From: Orientia tsutsugamushi
Lineage (GTDB): Bacteria; Pseudomonadota; Alphaproteobacteria; Rickettsiales; Rickettsiaceae
DNA length: 64,000 nucleotides
Direction of reading: 5' to 3'
NCBI RefSeq assembly: GCF_900327275.1
Contig: NZ_LS398548.1
Location: forward strand, 1-64,000
Each line of letters begins with the position of its first letter. The stretch's first letter is position 1. The notes beneath the pieces are model-generated. The model was not told where the DNA came from. It saw only the letters and a list, made by a program, of their open reading frames with translations, and searched no databases. This document shows, in pieces, positions 1-9,344 of this stretch. The position numbers and the translations under genes are program-made.

Positions 1-1410
1 ATGAATACACTTCTGCAACAGCAAAATACTACTAAAGATGGGTTATACTTTCATGAGTTATGGAGTAATGTCAAGAGAGATTTAAGGAGTCATTATGGTG
101 AAGCTGTATTTAAAAGTTGGTTTAGTAAAATGAATATGGTTGATTTTACAGATAGTTATATAAAGCTGTCTGCTCCTACTAATTTTACGCGCGATTGGAT
201 AAAGGCTAACTATTTTGATTCTATTAGGCAGCTATTAGCATATTATGATAGTTCTATTACAAGAGTTGATATTGTTACTTCTGCTATTGACCATCAAAAT
301 TCTGATTTGGCATTTTCTACTCAACAAAATACAGATAATAATAATCAGCAATATAGTACTAAAAGCAGCAATAATGTTATTTTTTCCTCAACGCTAGATC
401 CAAGATTTACTTTTGATAATTTTGTAGTTGGTAGGCCAAATGAGTTAGCATATGCAGCAGCAACTACAGTAGCTGAATCGCCAACTGCTGTTGCAAAATC
501 TAATCCTCTTTTTTTATATGGCGGAGTTGGTCTTGGAAAAACACATCTAATGCATGCAATAGCATGGCATATTCAGAACAGTAGTTCTAAACGTAAAGTA
601 ATTTATATGTCAGCTGAAAAATTTATGTATCAGTTTGTTCAATCTTTAAGAAATAAAGATGTTATGTCATTTAAAGAACAATTCAGGTCAGTAGATGTGC
701 TTATGATTGATGATATTCAATTTATTTGTGGTAAAGATAGTACTCAAGAGGAGTTTTTTCACACATTTAACGCACTAATCGATAATAAGCGACAAATGGT
801 GATTTCATGTGATCGATCTCCATCTGACCTGGACAATATTGAAGAAAGAATTAAATCTAGATTAGGATGGGGATTAGTGGCAGACGTCCATAGTACAACT
901 TATGAGCTAAGATTAGGCATACTGCAGTCCAAAGTGGAACAGCTGGCTACAGCAGTTCCGCTAAAAGTATTAGAGTTTTTAGCTGCTAAAATTACTTCAA
1001 ATGTACGCGAACTAGAAGGAGCTTTAAACAAAGTGATAGCCCATTCCACTCTAGTTGGATATGAAATTACTATTGAAAATACTCAAGAAATTTTAAGAGA
1101 TTTGCTACGATCTAACCAGAAAACAATTACCATTGATAGCATTCAAAAAAAAGTAGCTGAGCGTTATAATATTAAGATATCTGATATGTCATCTAGTAGA
1201 AGATCAAGATCAGTAACTAGGCCACGTCAGCTTGCAATGTATCTTGCAAAACGGCTGACATCTAAGAGTTTAGTAGATATTGGAAAAGCATTTGGCAAAA
1301 AAGATCATACCACAGTTATGCATGCTATTAAAACAGTAGAAGATCTAAGTAAACAGGAGCAAGAATTTGAAGATGAAGTACGTCTATTAATGAGAATACT
1401 GCAAAATTAA
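1..1410 (+). CDS. dnaA: Chromosomal replication initiator DnaA
   Basis: DnaA is the AAA+ ATPase that binds DnaA boxes, melts the origin and recruits DnaB. The 469-residue protein has the usual layout. An N-terminal helicase-interaction domain covers about residues 15-90, followed by an Asn/Gln-rich linker. The AAA+ core has Walker [10 protein letters not shown] at 174-182 and Walker B with the DD pair at 237-238. The C-terminal DnaA-box-binding signature DHTTVMHAI is at 435-443. The ATG is the first base of the window, so the sequence is probably numbered from dnaA and the upstream promoter cannot be seen. dnaN follows after 18 bases on the same strand. Confidence 0.98.
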   Translation: MNTLLQQQNTTKDGLYFHELWSNVKRDLRSHYGEAVFKSWFSKMNMVDFTDSYIKLSAPTNFTRDWIKANYFDSIRQLLAYYDSSITRVDIVTSAIDHQNSDLAFSTQQNTDNNNQQYSTKSSNNVIFSSTLDPRFTFDNFVVGRPNELAYAAATTVAESPTAVAKSNPLFLYGGVGLGKTHLMHAIAWHIQNSSSKRKVIYMSAEKFMYQFVQSLRNKDVMSFKEQFRSVDVLMIDDIQFICGKDSTQEEFFHTFNALIDNKRQMVISCDRSPSDLDNIEERIKSRLGWGLVADVHSTTYELRLGILQSKVEQLATAVPLKVLEFLAAKITSNVRELEGALNKVIAHSTLVGYEITIENTQEILRDLLRSNQKTITIDSIQKKVAERYNIKISDMSSSRRSRSVTRPRQLAMYLAKRLTSKSLVDIGKAFGKKDHTTVMHAIKTVEDLSKQEQEFEDEVRLLMRILQN

Positions 1411-1428
1411 TATGAGTAATGAATAATT

Positions 1429-2727
1429 ATGAATACTAAGTATCCAAAGGTTGATCATAATGATCTGGTAATATCTGACTTTAACATCAAGCTTGATACC
1501 AAAAATTTTTCCCGTGCTCTCAATTTTTGCATGCCTATACTGGAAAAAAAAAATGTAGATCAAATTTTAAGTAATGTTAAGCTTACTCATATCAATGATA
1601 CTGTAGAAAAACGTTTGGAAATAAGCGCTACTGATGGAGATATTTTTATTTATCAAAAGCTACCAATTAAAATTAGTAAAAATGATATTAGCATAACTCT
1701 TCCATTACAGGCATTAAATGAAATAGTGAAAAAAATTCCACATGATGAATTTACTATCTATTGTAACCAAGATAATAAAATTGTGCAAATTAAAGGAGGT
1801 GAATATCTTGAGTTTAATCTAGCAACATTGCCTATCAATCTTTTTCCAGTAATTGAAGAACTTACTGATGCAGATTTTATTATTCACGTCACTGCTATGC
1901 AGTTAGCGCAGATGATTGAATATACTAAATTTGCTATATCTACAGAAGAAACACGATATAATCTCAATGGTATTTATCTACATTCAAAAGACTATAAATC
2001 ATTAATAGCAGTAGCGACTGACGGGCACAGGCTCGCAAGTGCTAAATGCACCATTGATACTTTTAAAACCAATATATCTAGTAGTGATGGCTTTGGTGTT
2101 ATTTTGCCACGTAAAACTATAACAGAATTATATAAAATTTTTAAAGAACCATCAATAAATCAATATAACGTCATTATAAAAGTAAAAAGTAATAAAATAC
2201 AATTCGATTGTCAAAATATTACTATTATTTCAAAATTAATAGATGGTAACTTTCCAGAATATGAGCTGTTTATTCCTGCTAATAACACAAAAAAAATAAT
2301 TCTTAACTCTAATGATCTTTCTGAATCAATTGATAGAGTTTCTACTATCGCAGTTGAAAAATCTAAAATAGTTATTTTAGATTTAGATCATCATGCTATT
2401 ACAATTAGGGCTCACGGTAATGCTCAATGCAAGGCTAAAGAGTTATTACTTCGACAACAGCAGAATAACAAGAATGATCAACATCAATCTTCTAAACAGG
2501 AAGTAGAAAAATATGAATATATAGGCGATGATCAACTTACAATAGCATTTAATGCAAAATACTTGCTTGATGTTTTAAGTGTATGTAATAATATTAAAAT
2601 TCCTATTGAATTTAAAGACTCTATATCTCCAGCTTTGATTCAATTCGAAGAAAAAAATACTAGTGCAACTTTTATAATAATGCCAGTTAGTGTCCCTACT
2701 CAAGAGTTTGTTAGTGCTCCTACTTAA
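1429..2727 (+). CDS. dnaN: DNA polymerase III beta sliding clamp
   Basis: This is the ring-shaped clamp that tethers replicative polymerase to DNA. At 432 residues it is longer than the usual 365-380. About 18 extra residues precede the first clamp strand, and a Gln/Asn/Lys-rich insertion sits near residues 344-362 in the third domain. The C terminus carries the clamp-type MPVSVP segment, where most clamps end in MPMR(L/V), plus a short tail. Its position right after dnaA supports the call. The two genes are probably cotranscribed, since only 18 bases separate them. Confidence 0.93.
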   Translation: MNTKYPKVDHNDLVISDFNIKLDTKNFSRALNFCMPILEKKNVDQILSNVKLTHINDTVEKRLEISATDGDIFIYQKLPIKISKNDISITLPLQALNEIVKKIPHDEFTIYCNQDNKIVQIKGGEYLEFNLATLPINLFPVIEELTDADFIIHVTAMQLAQMIEYTKFAISTEETRYNLNGIYLHSKDYKSLIAVATDGHRLASAKCTIDTFKTNISSSDGFGVILPRKTITELYKIFKEPSINQYNVIIKVKSNKIQFDCQNITIISKLIDGNFPEYELFIPANNTKKIILNSNDLSESIDRVSTIAVEKSKIVILDLDHHAITIRAHGNAQCKAKELLLRQQQNNKNDQHQSSKQEVEKYEYIGDDQLTIAFNAKYLLDVLSVCNNIKIPIEFKDSISPALIQFEEKNTSATFIIMPVSVPTQEFVSAPT

Positions 2728-2812
2728 GAGTAAGATATTTATAATATAGTGTTTTTGCTATGCTATATATTTGCGTTGTTTATTTGTTGTTTATTTATGG
2801 TTTGTTTTTTAA

Positions 2813-2832
2813 TAATGCTAATATTAGCATTA
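2813..2832. promoter_or_regulatory. Perfect 20-bp palindrome between dnaN and virB8
   Basis: The bases form an exact palindrome built on AATGCTAATATTAGCATT in the 249-bp gap between dnaN and the secretion genes. It could be a protein-binding site for the virB promoter or an RNA hairpin ending dnaN. There is no following T run in the + direction, which makes a simple terminator less likely. Confidence 0.4.
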
Positions 2833-2976
2833 ACTTGTTTTATGATTGCTATTACAATTCTGCTACATTTTTTATAGATAACAATTTATTAGTAATTAAA
2901 AAGTAATGTTACACTTAACATAATTATAAAAAAGCTTACTATAAAAATAAATAGTAATATACTTATTAATATTGAA

Positions 2977-3657
2977 ATGTTTTTTTGGAAAAATAAAAAG
3001 AAAGTTGAGCAGCAACAGCAAAATAAGCCTGCTGTAAAAAGTTGGTTTAATGATCACTATGAGACTGTGCTAGTACAGCGTAACATTGCTGTATTGTTGT
3101 CATTTATATGTATAATATTAATTTTTATAGCAGTAGTTGCTGTGATGAAAATATCTTTAGCAAGAAATTTTGAACCATTTGTAATACAGATTGAAGAAAA
3201 AACTGGTGCAACTAGAGTTGTTAATCCAGTTGGAATTGAAGTATTAAATACTGAAAAAGCGTTAGCGCAATATTTTATTAAATTATATATTTCTGCTAGG
3301 GAAACATATAATCCAGTAGATTTTGAGATTAAAGCTAGACAAACTATTAAATTATTGTCTAATAACAATGTTTATTGGTCATATTTGAATTTTATTAATC
3401 GAAAGGAAAATGATCCAAGGTTAATATATGGGCAACGTGAAACTACAACATTAAAGGTTAGATCATGGTCAGAGTTGCCTGACAGAAGGTTTATTGTTCG
3501 AATTGCAATACATGAATCTATAAGCGGAAAGGTATTTAATAAGATTGTTGTAGTACAGTATCAATATGTTCCTATGGAACTTTCTCCTGAAGAATTTGAT
3601 ATTAATCCAGTAGGTTTTCAAATTATAGGATATAGAATAGATGATGATTATAGTTAG
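2977..3657 (+). CDS. virB8: Type IV secretion inner-membrane protein VirB8
   Basis: VirB8 is the bitopic inner-membrane scaffold of type IV secretion systems. The 226-residue protein has a short Lys/Gln-rich cytoplasmic tail, one strong membrane segment at about residues 35-58, and a periplasmic NTF2-like domain with the family-typical start FEPFVIQIEEKTG. It opens a five-gene block in which every junction overlaps, so translation is probably coupled. Rickettsiales often carry more than one VirB8; which paralogue this is cannot be settled from one window. Confidence 0.93.
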   Translation: MFFWKNKKKVEQQQQNKPAVKSWFNDHYETVLVQRNIAVLLSFICIILIFIAVVAVMKISLARNFEPFVIQIEEKTGATRVVNPVGIEVLNTEKALAQYFIKLYISARETYNPVDFEIKARQTIKLLSNNNVYWSYLNFINRKENDPRLIYGQRETTTLKVRSWSELPDRRFIVRIAIHESISGKVFNKIVVVQYQYVPMELSPEEFDINPVGFQIIGYRIDDDYS

Positions 3658-4078
3658 AATATTTCTTATTTTTTATTTGTTATTTTCCTCAGTAGTATAT
3701 AGTAGTTATTTTGAGGAAGAATTTCCTACTACAGCTGATGATAGAATTAAAACTTACATATATAATCCTAGCGATGTTTATCTATTAGTATTGCATGCTG
3801 GATTTCAATCAAGTATTGAGTTTGCTAAAAATGAGGAGATTAGAAGTATTTTCTTTGGCGATAATTATGCTTGGGAAGTTACATATCCACTACCAAACAG
3901 AATATTTATTAAATCCCTTGAAAAGAATGTGCGAACCAATATGACTATTATCACAAATAAGAGAACATATGAGTTTGATATTGTATCTAAGGAGCTAGAA
4001 GTAGGGCGTGAACATGACTTAGTTTATTTAATTAGATTTTATTATCCACAAAAGAAAGCGTGCAATAAAGAAAAGTAA
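3641..4078 (+). CDS. virB9: Short VirB9-type outer-ring protein
   Basis: VirB9 forms the outer-membrane core ring with VirB7 and VirB10. The 145-residue product has a signal peptide (hydrophobic to about residue 21) and then the VirB9/CagX N-terminal domain. It stops near residue 145, while full VirB9 proteins run to about 250-290, so the C-terminal domain that contacts VirB7 is missing. A short second VirB9 is known in rickettsial vir systems, so this is probably a natural form and not a truncation. The start overlaps virB8 by 17 bases; a second ATG lies one codon downstream. The stop shares one base with the virB10 start. Confidence 0.85.
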   Translation: MMIIVRIFLIFYLLFSSVVYSSYFEEEFPTTADDRIKTYIYNPSDVYLLVLHAGFQSSIEFAKNEEIRSIFFGDNYAWEVTYPLPNRIFIKSLEKNVRTNMTIITNKRTYEFDIVSKELEVGREHDLVYLIRFYYPQKKACNKEK

Positions 4079-5607
4079 TGCAAAATATTAATAACGATTC
4101 TAATCAAGATCCACAGGGCCAATATGATCATTCTGAGGATTCTAAAGTAGTTGGACCAGAAGTACATAATGAATTTTCAAAAGTTGCATCTAGTGCTAAA
4201 AGGAGTGTTTTATTAACGATAGTAATAGTAGTTATATCCATTGTAATACTATATTTCGTAATCTCTAGTATCTTTATTGACGAAAGTCCTAAAGAGGAAA
4301 GTATAGCTGTTCCAGTACCAGTTGATGTTATCAAGCCAAATATTGAATTATCAGGAGATATTGTTATACCAGAATTGCCTACGATACCTACTCTGATAAC
4401 TCCAGAATTGCCAGAAATAAAAGTACCAAATCAAGCGAAATTAAATGACTTGAATAACGATAACTCTAGTAAAGATGAAGCAGTTCAGTCTAATAAACTG
4501 CCAACAGAACCGAAGTTAATTAAGCCACCAGTTTTACCATTAACAGAACAAGGTGAGTATAATAACGCTAAACAAGATGCTAAAATACCTTCATTAGACT
4601 TATCTGCTCAAACTAAAGATAGAGCTGCTCGTTTACAGGAAAAAAGAACATCTACTAATATTGTACTAATTAATAAATCTCCTCCTTCTCCAACAAGAGA
4701 AGAAATGGAGCAGATAAGAAATTTTACTGATGCAGGAGAACTAAGATATTTATTGGGAAGGGGGACAGTAATTGATGCGGTAATTATAAGTGCAGTAAAC
4801 TCTGATTTTATTGGAGAGATAGTAGCTATGGTAAGTAAAGATGTTTACTCTCAAGAAGGAAAAACTGTCTTAATTCCAAGAGGCTCAAAAATTTTTGGTT
4901 ATCCTAGTGTATTAGATAATGCCGCTTATGGCAGAATGATGATTACTTGGTCAGAAGTACAGATTGCAGGTAGTCAATATAAACTAAATTTATCTGCTCC
5001 AACTATTGATAGATTAGGCAAAATAGGAGTTACAGGAAAAGTTAATAATAAAAACTTAGCAAGAATTATGCATGCTGTTTTAGTATCAGCTGTTAATATA
5101 GGTGCAGCATTTACACTCGATAAAGTAGTAGCGTTACAGCAACAGATGGCTAATACAACTAGTGGCCTCACTGGTACGTTAATTAAAAATGCGATGAATA
5201 TTAACAATGATTCTGTAAAGAGTGATAGTCAAAAGATAACAGAGATTTGCGGTATGAGTCGTAGTCTTATAACTGATAAATCATCATCTGTATATACTAC
5301 TATCAATAAAAAATGCATGGAAATTGAGACATCAATAATAGCAAATGTAGACGATAAACAAAAGCTATCATCTTTAATAAACACAATTATTAATATCTCA
5401 AATTCTACTGCTGATAATAGCAATAGTAATACTCAAAAAGCAACTGATACTGCTTTAAACGATGTAGTTAATGCAATAAAAAAAATAATTCCAAGTCAAG
5501 AATTTAATAGAACTATTACTCTTAATCAAGGACAGAATATTAAAATATATGTTAACAAAGATTATTTGTTTCCAACAAAAGCAGTTAGTGGAGTAAGAGT
5601 ACTCTGA
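4078..5607 (+). CDS. virB10: Type IV secretion core-channel protein VirB10
   Basis: VirB10 spans both membranes and gates the channel in response to VirB11/VirD4 ATP use. The 509-residue protein has a cytoplasmic N terminus, a membrane segment at about residues 40-63, a Pro-rich periplasmic stretch at about 75-165, and a TrbI/VirB10 beta-barrel domain from about 215 onward. A Ser/Asn-rich insertion at about residues 375-465 may correspond to the antennae region. Start and stop overlap the neighbours by one base each (TAATG and TGATG), which suggests coupled translation. Confidence 0.95.
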   Translation: MQNINNDSNQDPQGQYDHSEDSKVVGPEVHNEFSKVASSAKRSVLLTIVIVVISIVILYFVISSIFIDESPKEESIAVPVPVDVIKPNIELSGDIVIPELPTIPTLITPELPEIKVPNQAKLNDLNNDNSSKDEAVQSNKLPTEPKLIKPPVLPLTEQGEYNNAKQDAKIPSLDLSAQTKDRAARLQEKRTSTNIVLINKSPPSPTREEMEQIRNFTDAGELRYLLGRGTVIDAVIISAVNSDFIGEIVAMVSKDVYSQEGKTVLIPRGSKIFGYPSVLDNAAYGRMMITWSEVQIAGSQYKLNLSAPTIDRLGKIGVTGKVNNKNLARIMHAVLVSAVNIGAAFTLDKVVALQQQMANTTSGLTGTLIKNAMNINNDSVKSDSQKITEICGMSRSLITDKSSSVYTTINKKCMEIETSIIANVDDKQKLSSLINTIINISNSTADNSNSNTQKATDTALNDVVNAIKKIIPSQEFNRTITLNQGQNIKIYVNKDYLFPTKAVSGVRVL

Positions 5608-6596
5608 TGAAGAATAATATTGCACTTGAAACCTATTTAACTCCTTTTAAATTAATTTTTGATGAAGCAGGAGTAAATGAGGTGATGATTAACCGCCCTG
5701 GTGAGGTTTGGGTTGAAAAAAAGGGAAGCTATCGTCAAGAATTAATGAAAGATCTAGATTTTAGTCATTTAGCTGCTTTAGCTAGGTTAATAGCTCAGTC
5801 AACTGAACAAGTTATTTCTGAAGAAAAACCATTACTTTCAGCTACTCTACCTAATGGCTATAGAGTGCAGGTAGTTTTTCCACCAGCTTGCGAAGTTGGA
5901 TCAATAGGTATAGCTATTAGAAAAGTATCTTCTTTAAATATGACTTTAGAAGATTATAATAAAACAGGAGCATTTGATTACACGGCGATTGATGAAGTAA
6001 TTGATGAAAATGATAAAATACTTAGTGAATACCTTATTAATAAACAATTCAAAAATTTTTTGCAGCATGCAATAAAGTCCAAAAAAAATATTATTATTAG
6101 TGGTGGTACCTCTAGTGGTAAAACAACTTTTACTAATTCAGCTTTATTAGAAGTTCCGCATACAGAAAGACTAATTACTGTTGAAGATGCTAGAGAAATT
6201 AGCATACCTAATCATCCAAATCGCTTGCATTTATTAGCTTCAAAAGGAAATCAAGGACGAGCAAAGGTTAATACTCAAGATTTAATTGAAGCTTGTTTAA
6301 GGCTAAGGCCTGATAGAATAATAATTGGTGAGTTGCGAGGAGCAGAAGCATTTAGTTTTTTACGTGCTATTAATACAGGGCATCCAGGATCAATATCAAC
6401 TTTACATGCAGATACTACTGCAATGGCTTTGGAGCAGTTAAAATTAATGGTAATGCAAGCTGGACTAGGAATGCCGCCAGATGAAATCAAAAACTATATT
6501 AATGCAGTAATTGATATAGTAGTGCAATTGAAGCGTGGTGATCGTGGAATTAGATATATTTCTGAAATATATTTTAAAAAAATGAGAAAAAAATAA
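5607..6596 (+). CDS. virB11: Type IV secretion ATPase VirB11
   Basis: VirB11 is the hexameric traffic ATPase that powers pilus assembly and substrate switching. The 329-residue length is normal. Walker A GGTSSGKTTF is at about residues 166-175, the Asp box with VEDAREI follows, and Walker B LRLRPDRIIIGELRG and the His box TGHPGSISTLHAD are intact. It is the fourth gene of the overlapping operon and shares one base with both virB10 and virD4. All catalytic motifs look functional. Confidence 0.96.
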   Translation: MKNNIALETYLTPFKLIFDEAGVNEVMINRPGEVWVEKKGSYRQELMKDLDFSHLAALARLIAQSTEQVISEEKPLLSATLPNGYRVQVVFPPACEVGSIGIAIRKVSSLNMTLEDYNKTGAFDYTAIDEVIDENDKILSEYLINKQFKNFLQHAIKSKKNIIISGGTSSGKTTFTNSALLEVPHTERLITVEDAREISIPNHPNRLHLLASKGNQGRAKVNTQDLIEACLRLRPDRIIIGELRGAEAFSFLRAINTGHPGSISTLHADTTAMALEQLKLMVMQAGLGMPPDEIKNYINAVIDIVVQLKRGDRGIRYISEIYFKKMRKK

Positions 6597-8368
6597 TGAA
6601 TGAGAATGCATTTTTAACTAAGATTAGAAATCTAGTTATAAAGATAATGGTTCATTGTATTGGAGTAATATTAGTAGTTTTCATTATTAAATTTTTTATA
6701 CTCTTATTTACTATTAAACATCAAAATTTAATAGATGTATTACTAACTTTTAATGTATCCATTGTATATCAATATCTAATCTGGATTATAAATTCTTGGA
6801 CTTTAATTGATTTTAGTAGTTATGATTACTTAAAACTTAAATTAGTATTTTCCTTTATAGTTCCACCTGTTATAACTATAGTGTTATATATCAAAAATTT
6901 CGAGAAAATTAAGAGTTGGCAACCATATAAATTGAAAGAAAAAGTATACGGTGATGCACGTTGGGGAGATCAAGATGATATAAAAAGAGCTGGTCTTAGG
7001 TCAAAACATGGTACATTGTTAGGTGTAGATAAGGGAGGATACTATGTTGCAGATGGATTTCAACATGCTTTATTATTTGCTCCTACTGGTTCAGGTAAAG
7101 GGGTAGGTTTTGTAATTCCAAATTTATTGTTTTGGGAACATTCAGTAATAGTTCACGATATTAAGCTTGAAAATTATGAATTAACTAGTGGCTGGCGAGC
7201 TCAGCAAGGACAAAATGTTTATGTATGGGAGCCAGCTAATCCAGATGGTATTACTCATTGTTATAATCCAATAGATTGGGTTAGTAGTAAACCTGGTCAG
7301 ATGGTTGATGATGTGCAGAAAATTGCTAACCTAATTATGCCAGAAAAAGACTTTTGGAATAATGAGGCTAGAAGTCTGTTTTTAGGAGTTGTATTATATT
7401 TAATTGCTGATAATACAAAAGCTAAAACATTTGGCGAAGTGGTTCGTACTATGCGCAGTAATGATGTAGTATATAATTTAGCGGTAGTATTGGATACTAT
7501 GGGAGGAGTTATTCATCCAGTTGCTTATATGAATATTGCTGCTTTTCTTCAAAAAGCTGATAAAGAACGCTCTGGAGTAATATCAACTATGAATTCTGGT
7601 CTTGAATTATGGGCCAATCCATTGATCGATGCTGCAACTGCTTCATCAGATTTCAATATCTTAGAAATAAAAAGAAAAAAAACAACAATATACGTTGGCT
7701 TAACACCTGATAATATCAATAGATTGCAAAAATTAATGCAAGTATTTTATCAACAGTCTACTGAATTTTTAAGCAGAAAAATTCCTGATGTTAAGGAAGA
7801 ACCTTATGGAGTAATGTTTCTATTGGATGAGTTTCCAACTTTAGGTAAAATGGAACAATTTAAAACTGGAATTGCTTATTTTCGAGGTTATAGAGTAAGG
7901 CTATTTTTGATTATTCAAGATACGCAGCAGTTAAAAGGAACATATGAAGAAGCAGGAATGAATTCATTTTTATCTAATTCTACTTATAGAATTACATTTG
8001 CTGCTAACAATTATGAGACTGCTAACTTAATATCGCAGTTATGCGGCAATAAAACAGTTAAACAAGCTTCGCATAGTCAACCTCGCTTTTTTGATCTTAA
8101 TCCAGCTACTAGAACTATGAATATTTCTGAAGTACAAAGAGCATTATTATTACCACAAGAGGTTATTTTATTGCCACGCGATGAGCAAATTATTTTAATT
8201 GAATCGTTTCCACCAATACGGTCTAAAAAGGTTAAATATTATGAGGATAAGTTTTTTACTAGTAGATTACTACCCCCTTCATTTGTTCCAACTCAAACAC
8301 CTTATGTTCCTCCAGATTATAATGCTACAGCTGATGATAGTAATAACGTAGACAATAATCAAAAATAA
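6596..8368 (+). CDS. virD4: Type IV coupling protein VirD4
   Basis: VirD4 receives substrates and hands them to the secretion channel. The 590-residue protein has two membrane segments near residues 13-38 and 80-100. A FtsK/TraG-type ATPase follows, with Walker A APTGSGKGVG (Lys168) and Walker B MFLLDEFPTLG. The N-terminal YGDARWG motif is typical of VirD4. The C-terminal tail is Pro/Asp/Asn-rich and may recruit substrates. It ends the operon. VirB1-B7 components are absent here and must be encoded elsewhere, as in other Rickettsiales where the vir genes are scattered. Confidence 0.96.
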   Translation: MNENAFLTKIRNLVIKIMVHCIGVILVVFIIKFFILLFTIKHQNLIDVLLTFNVSIVYQYLIWIINSWTLIDFSSYDYLKLKLVFSFIVPPVITIVLYIKNFEKIKSWQPYKLKEKVYGDARWGDQDDIKRAGLRSKHGTLLGVDKGGYYVADGFQHALLFAPTGSGKGVGFVIPNLLFWEHSVIVHDIKLENYELTSGWRAQQGQNVYVWEPANPDGITHCYNPIDWVSSKPGQMVDDVQKIANLIMPEKDFWNNEARSLFLGVVLYLIADNTKAKTFGEVVRTMRSNDVVYNLAVVLDTMGGVIHPVAYMNIAAFLQKADKERSGVISTMNSGLELWANPLIDAATASSDFNILEIKRKKTTIYVGLTPDNINRLQKLMQVFYQQSTEFLSRKIPDVKEEPYGVMFLLDEFPTLGKMEQFKTGIAYFRGYRVRLFLIIQDTQQLKGTYEEAGMNSFLSNSTYRITFAANNYETANLISQLCGNKTVKQASHSQPRFFDLNPATRTMNISEVQRALLLPQEVILLPRDEQIILIESFPPIRSKKVKYYEDKFFTSRLLPPSFVPTQTPYVPPDYNATADDSNNVDNNQK

Positions 8369-8404
8369 GTAAAGTAATAAGTTTATCTAAGAACTATTTT
8401 ATTT

Positions 8405-8430
8405 ACTATAGTCATTTACAATGAGGTTTT
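8405..8430 (+). repeat. Solo IS630-type terminal inverted repeat
   Basis: The end sequence ACTATAGTCATTTACAATGA also forms both termini of the 110-bp element at 61651-61760. Here a single copy lies just downstream of virD4, the left-over end of a lost insertion. Confidence 0.6.
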
Positions 8431-8503
8431 GAGCATAGAAAAAATTGCTCATATTTCTATATTAAAGTATGAGTTTATAATACTATACTTAATAACTTGA
8501 ACA

Positions 8504-8830
8504 TTGACCATTGTAACATTTTCAAAGATGGTGGATATTTTGAGGAAAGCTGATGGTCTTAAGAAATCAAAAAGTTGGCGTAAAAATAAGCTTAATTTGA
8601 AAGCTCTAATAGTGGTAGACAAGAAAACGCATCAAGTAATATGTACAGATTTTTCTAACGGTAAAAAACATGACTTTAGATTATTTAAGAAATCCAAAAT
8701 TCTTATTCATCCTAAGGTTAAAGCGATTACTGATACAGGATATCAAGGTATACAAAAAATTCACAATAATTCTGAATTACCAAAGAAAAAAAGCAAGAAA
8801 AATACTTTAACTAAAAATGATAAGAAGTAA
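8504..8830 (+). pseudogene. Internally deleted IS5-family transposase
   Basis: The reading frame joins an N-terminal piece (FSKMVDILRKADGLKK, a typical IS5 start) directly to the middle of the catalytic domain, with HDFRLF and DTGYQG. It then ends early after a Lys-rich stretch. Alignment by eye with the copy at 24958-25452 shows the C-terminal region, with its RVVNENVIG glutamate motif, is missing. The element is therefore inactive. It lies between virD4 and the kinase-like gene with further IS debris on both sides. Confidence 0.8.
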
Positions 8831-9344
8831 AATAATGATATTTAGAAAAAAAATTAGAAAACAGAATCTAAAAGCCATATCCAGATTTATCTGTTAGATA
8901 AGCTAGAAAAAAAGCAAGAAAATTCAAAGACACTAATGACGAAAAGAATATATCCAATGGAAGTAAGACGTCAACAATATAGCTAAGCTAATATAAAACA
9001 GTTATTTTATATTGAAAAAATGGTTTCAATATAAATCAAAAAGAATCAAATATCACTGTGCTTAGATATGCTATTCAAAAAGTATATAATATAACTGTTT
9101 TATACTAGTTTAGATATATTAGAAGAGTATTTACTGCTTTATTCTCCTGATTTAAATCCTATTACACTTGAAATTTTCTTTAAAATATATACTATTAGTT
9201 GAATTACTTGAATTGTGTGGTACGATAAGGCGCAAGTTATAATGATAGCTTATTCGAAGGTTTATATATTCTCTTTTTTTCAGTAACCATATTCAGAGAA
9301 TTTAACTATATACGCAAAGATATATTAATTAATGAGGGCTTTAA
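8831..9344. other. Gene-free stretch with IS630 debris
   Basis: No intact gene is visible. A short + strand stretch at about 9131-9180 reads LLLYSPDLNPI, the C-terminal signature of IS630/Tc1-type transposases, followed by stops. The last 50 bases must contain the promoter and ribosome-binding region of the next gene (GAGGGCTTTAA just before its ATG). Confidence 0.55.

Noticed and set aside
3057-3368. A 103-residue minus-strand frame inside virB8
   Set aside because: It lies fully inside a well-supported gene and has no motif; it is a shadow of the AT-rich coding sequence.
5229-5423. A minus-strand frame within virB10
   Set aside because: It is antisense to an intact gene with no motif.
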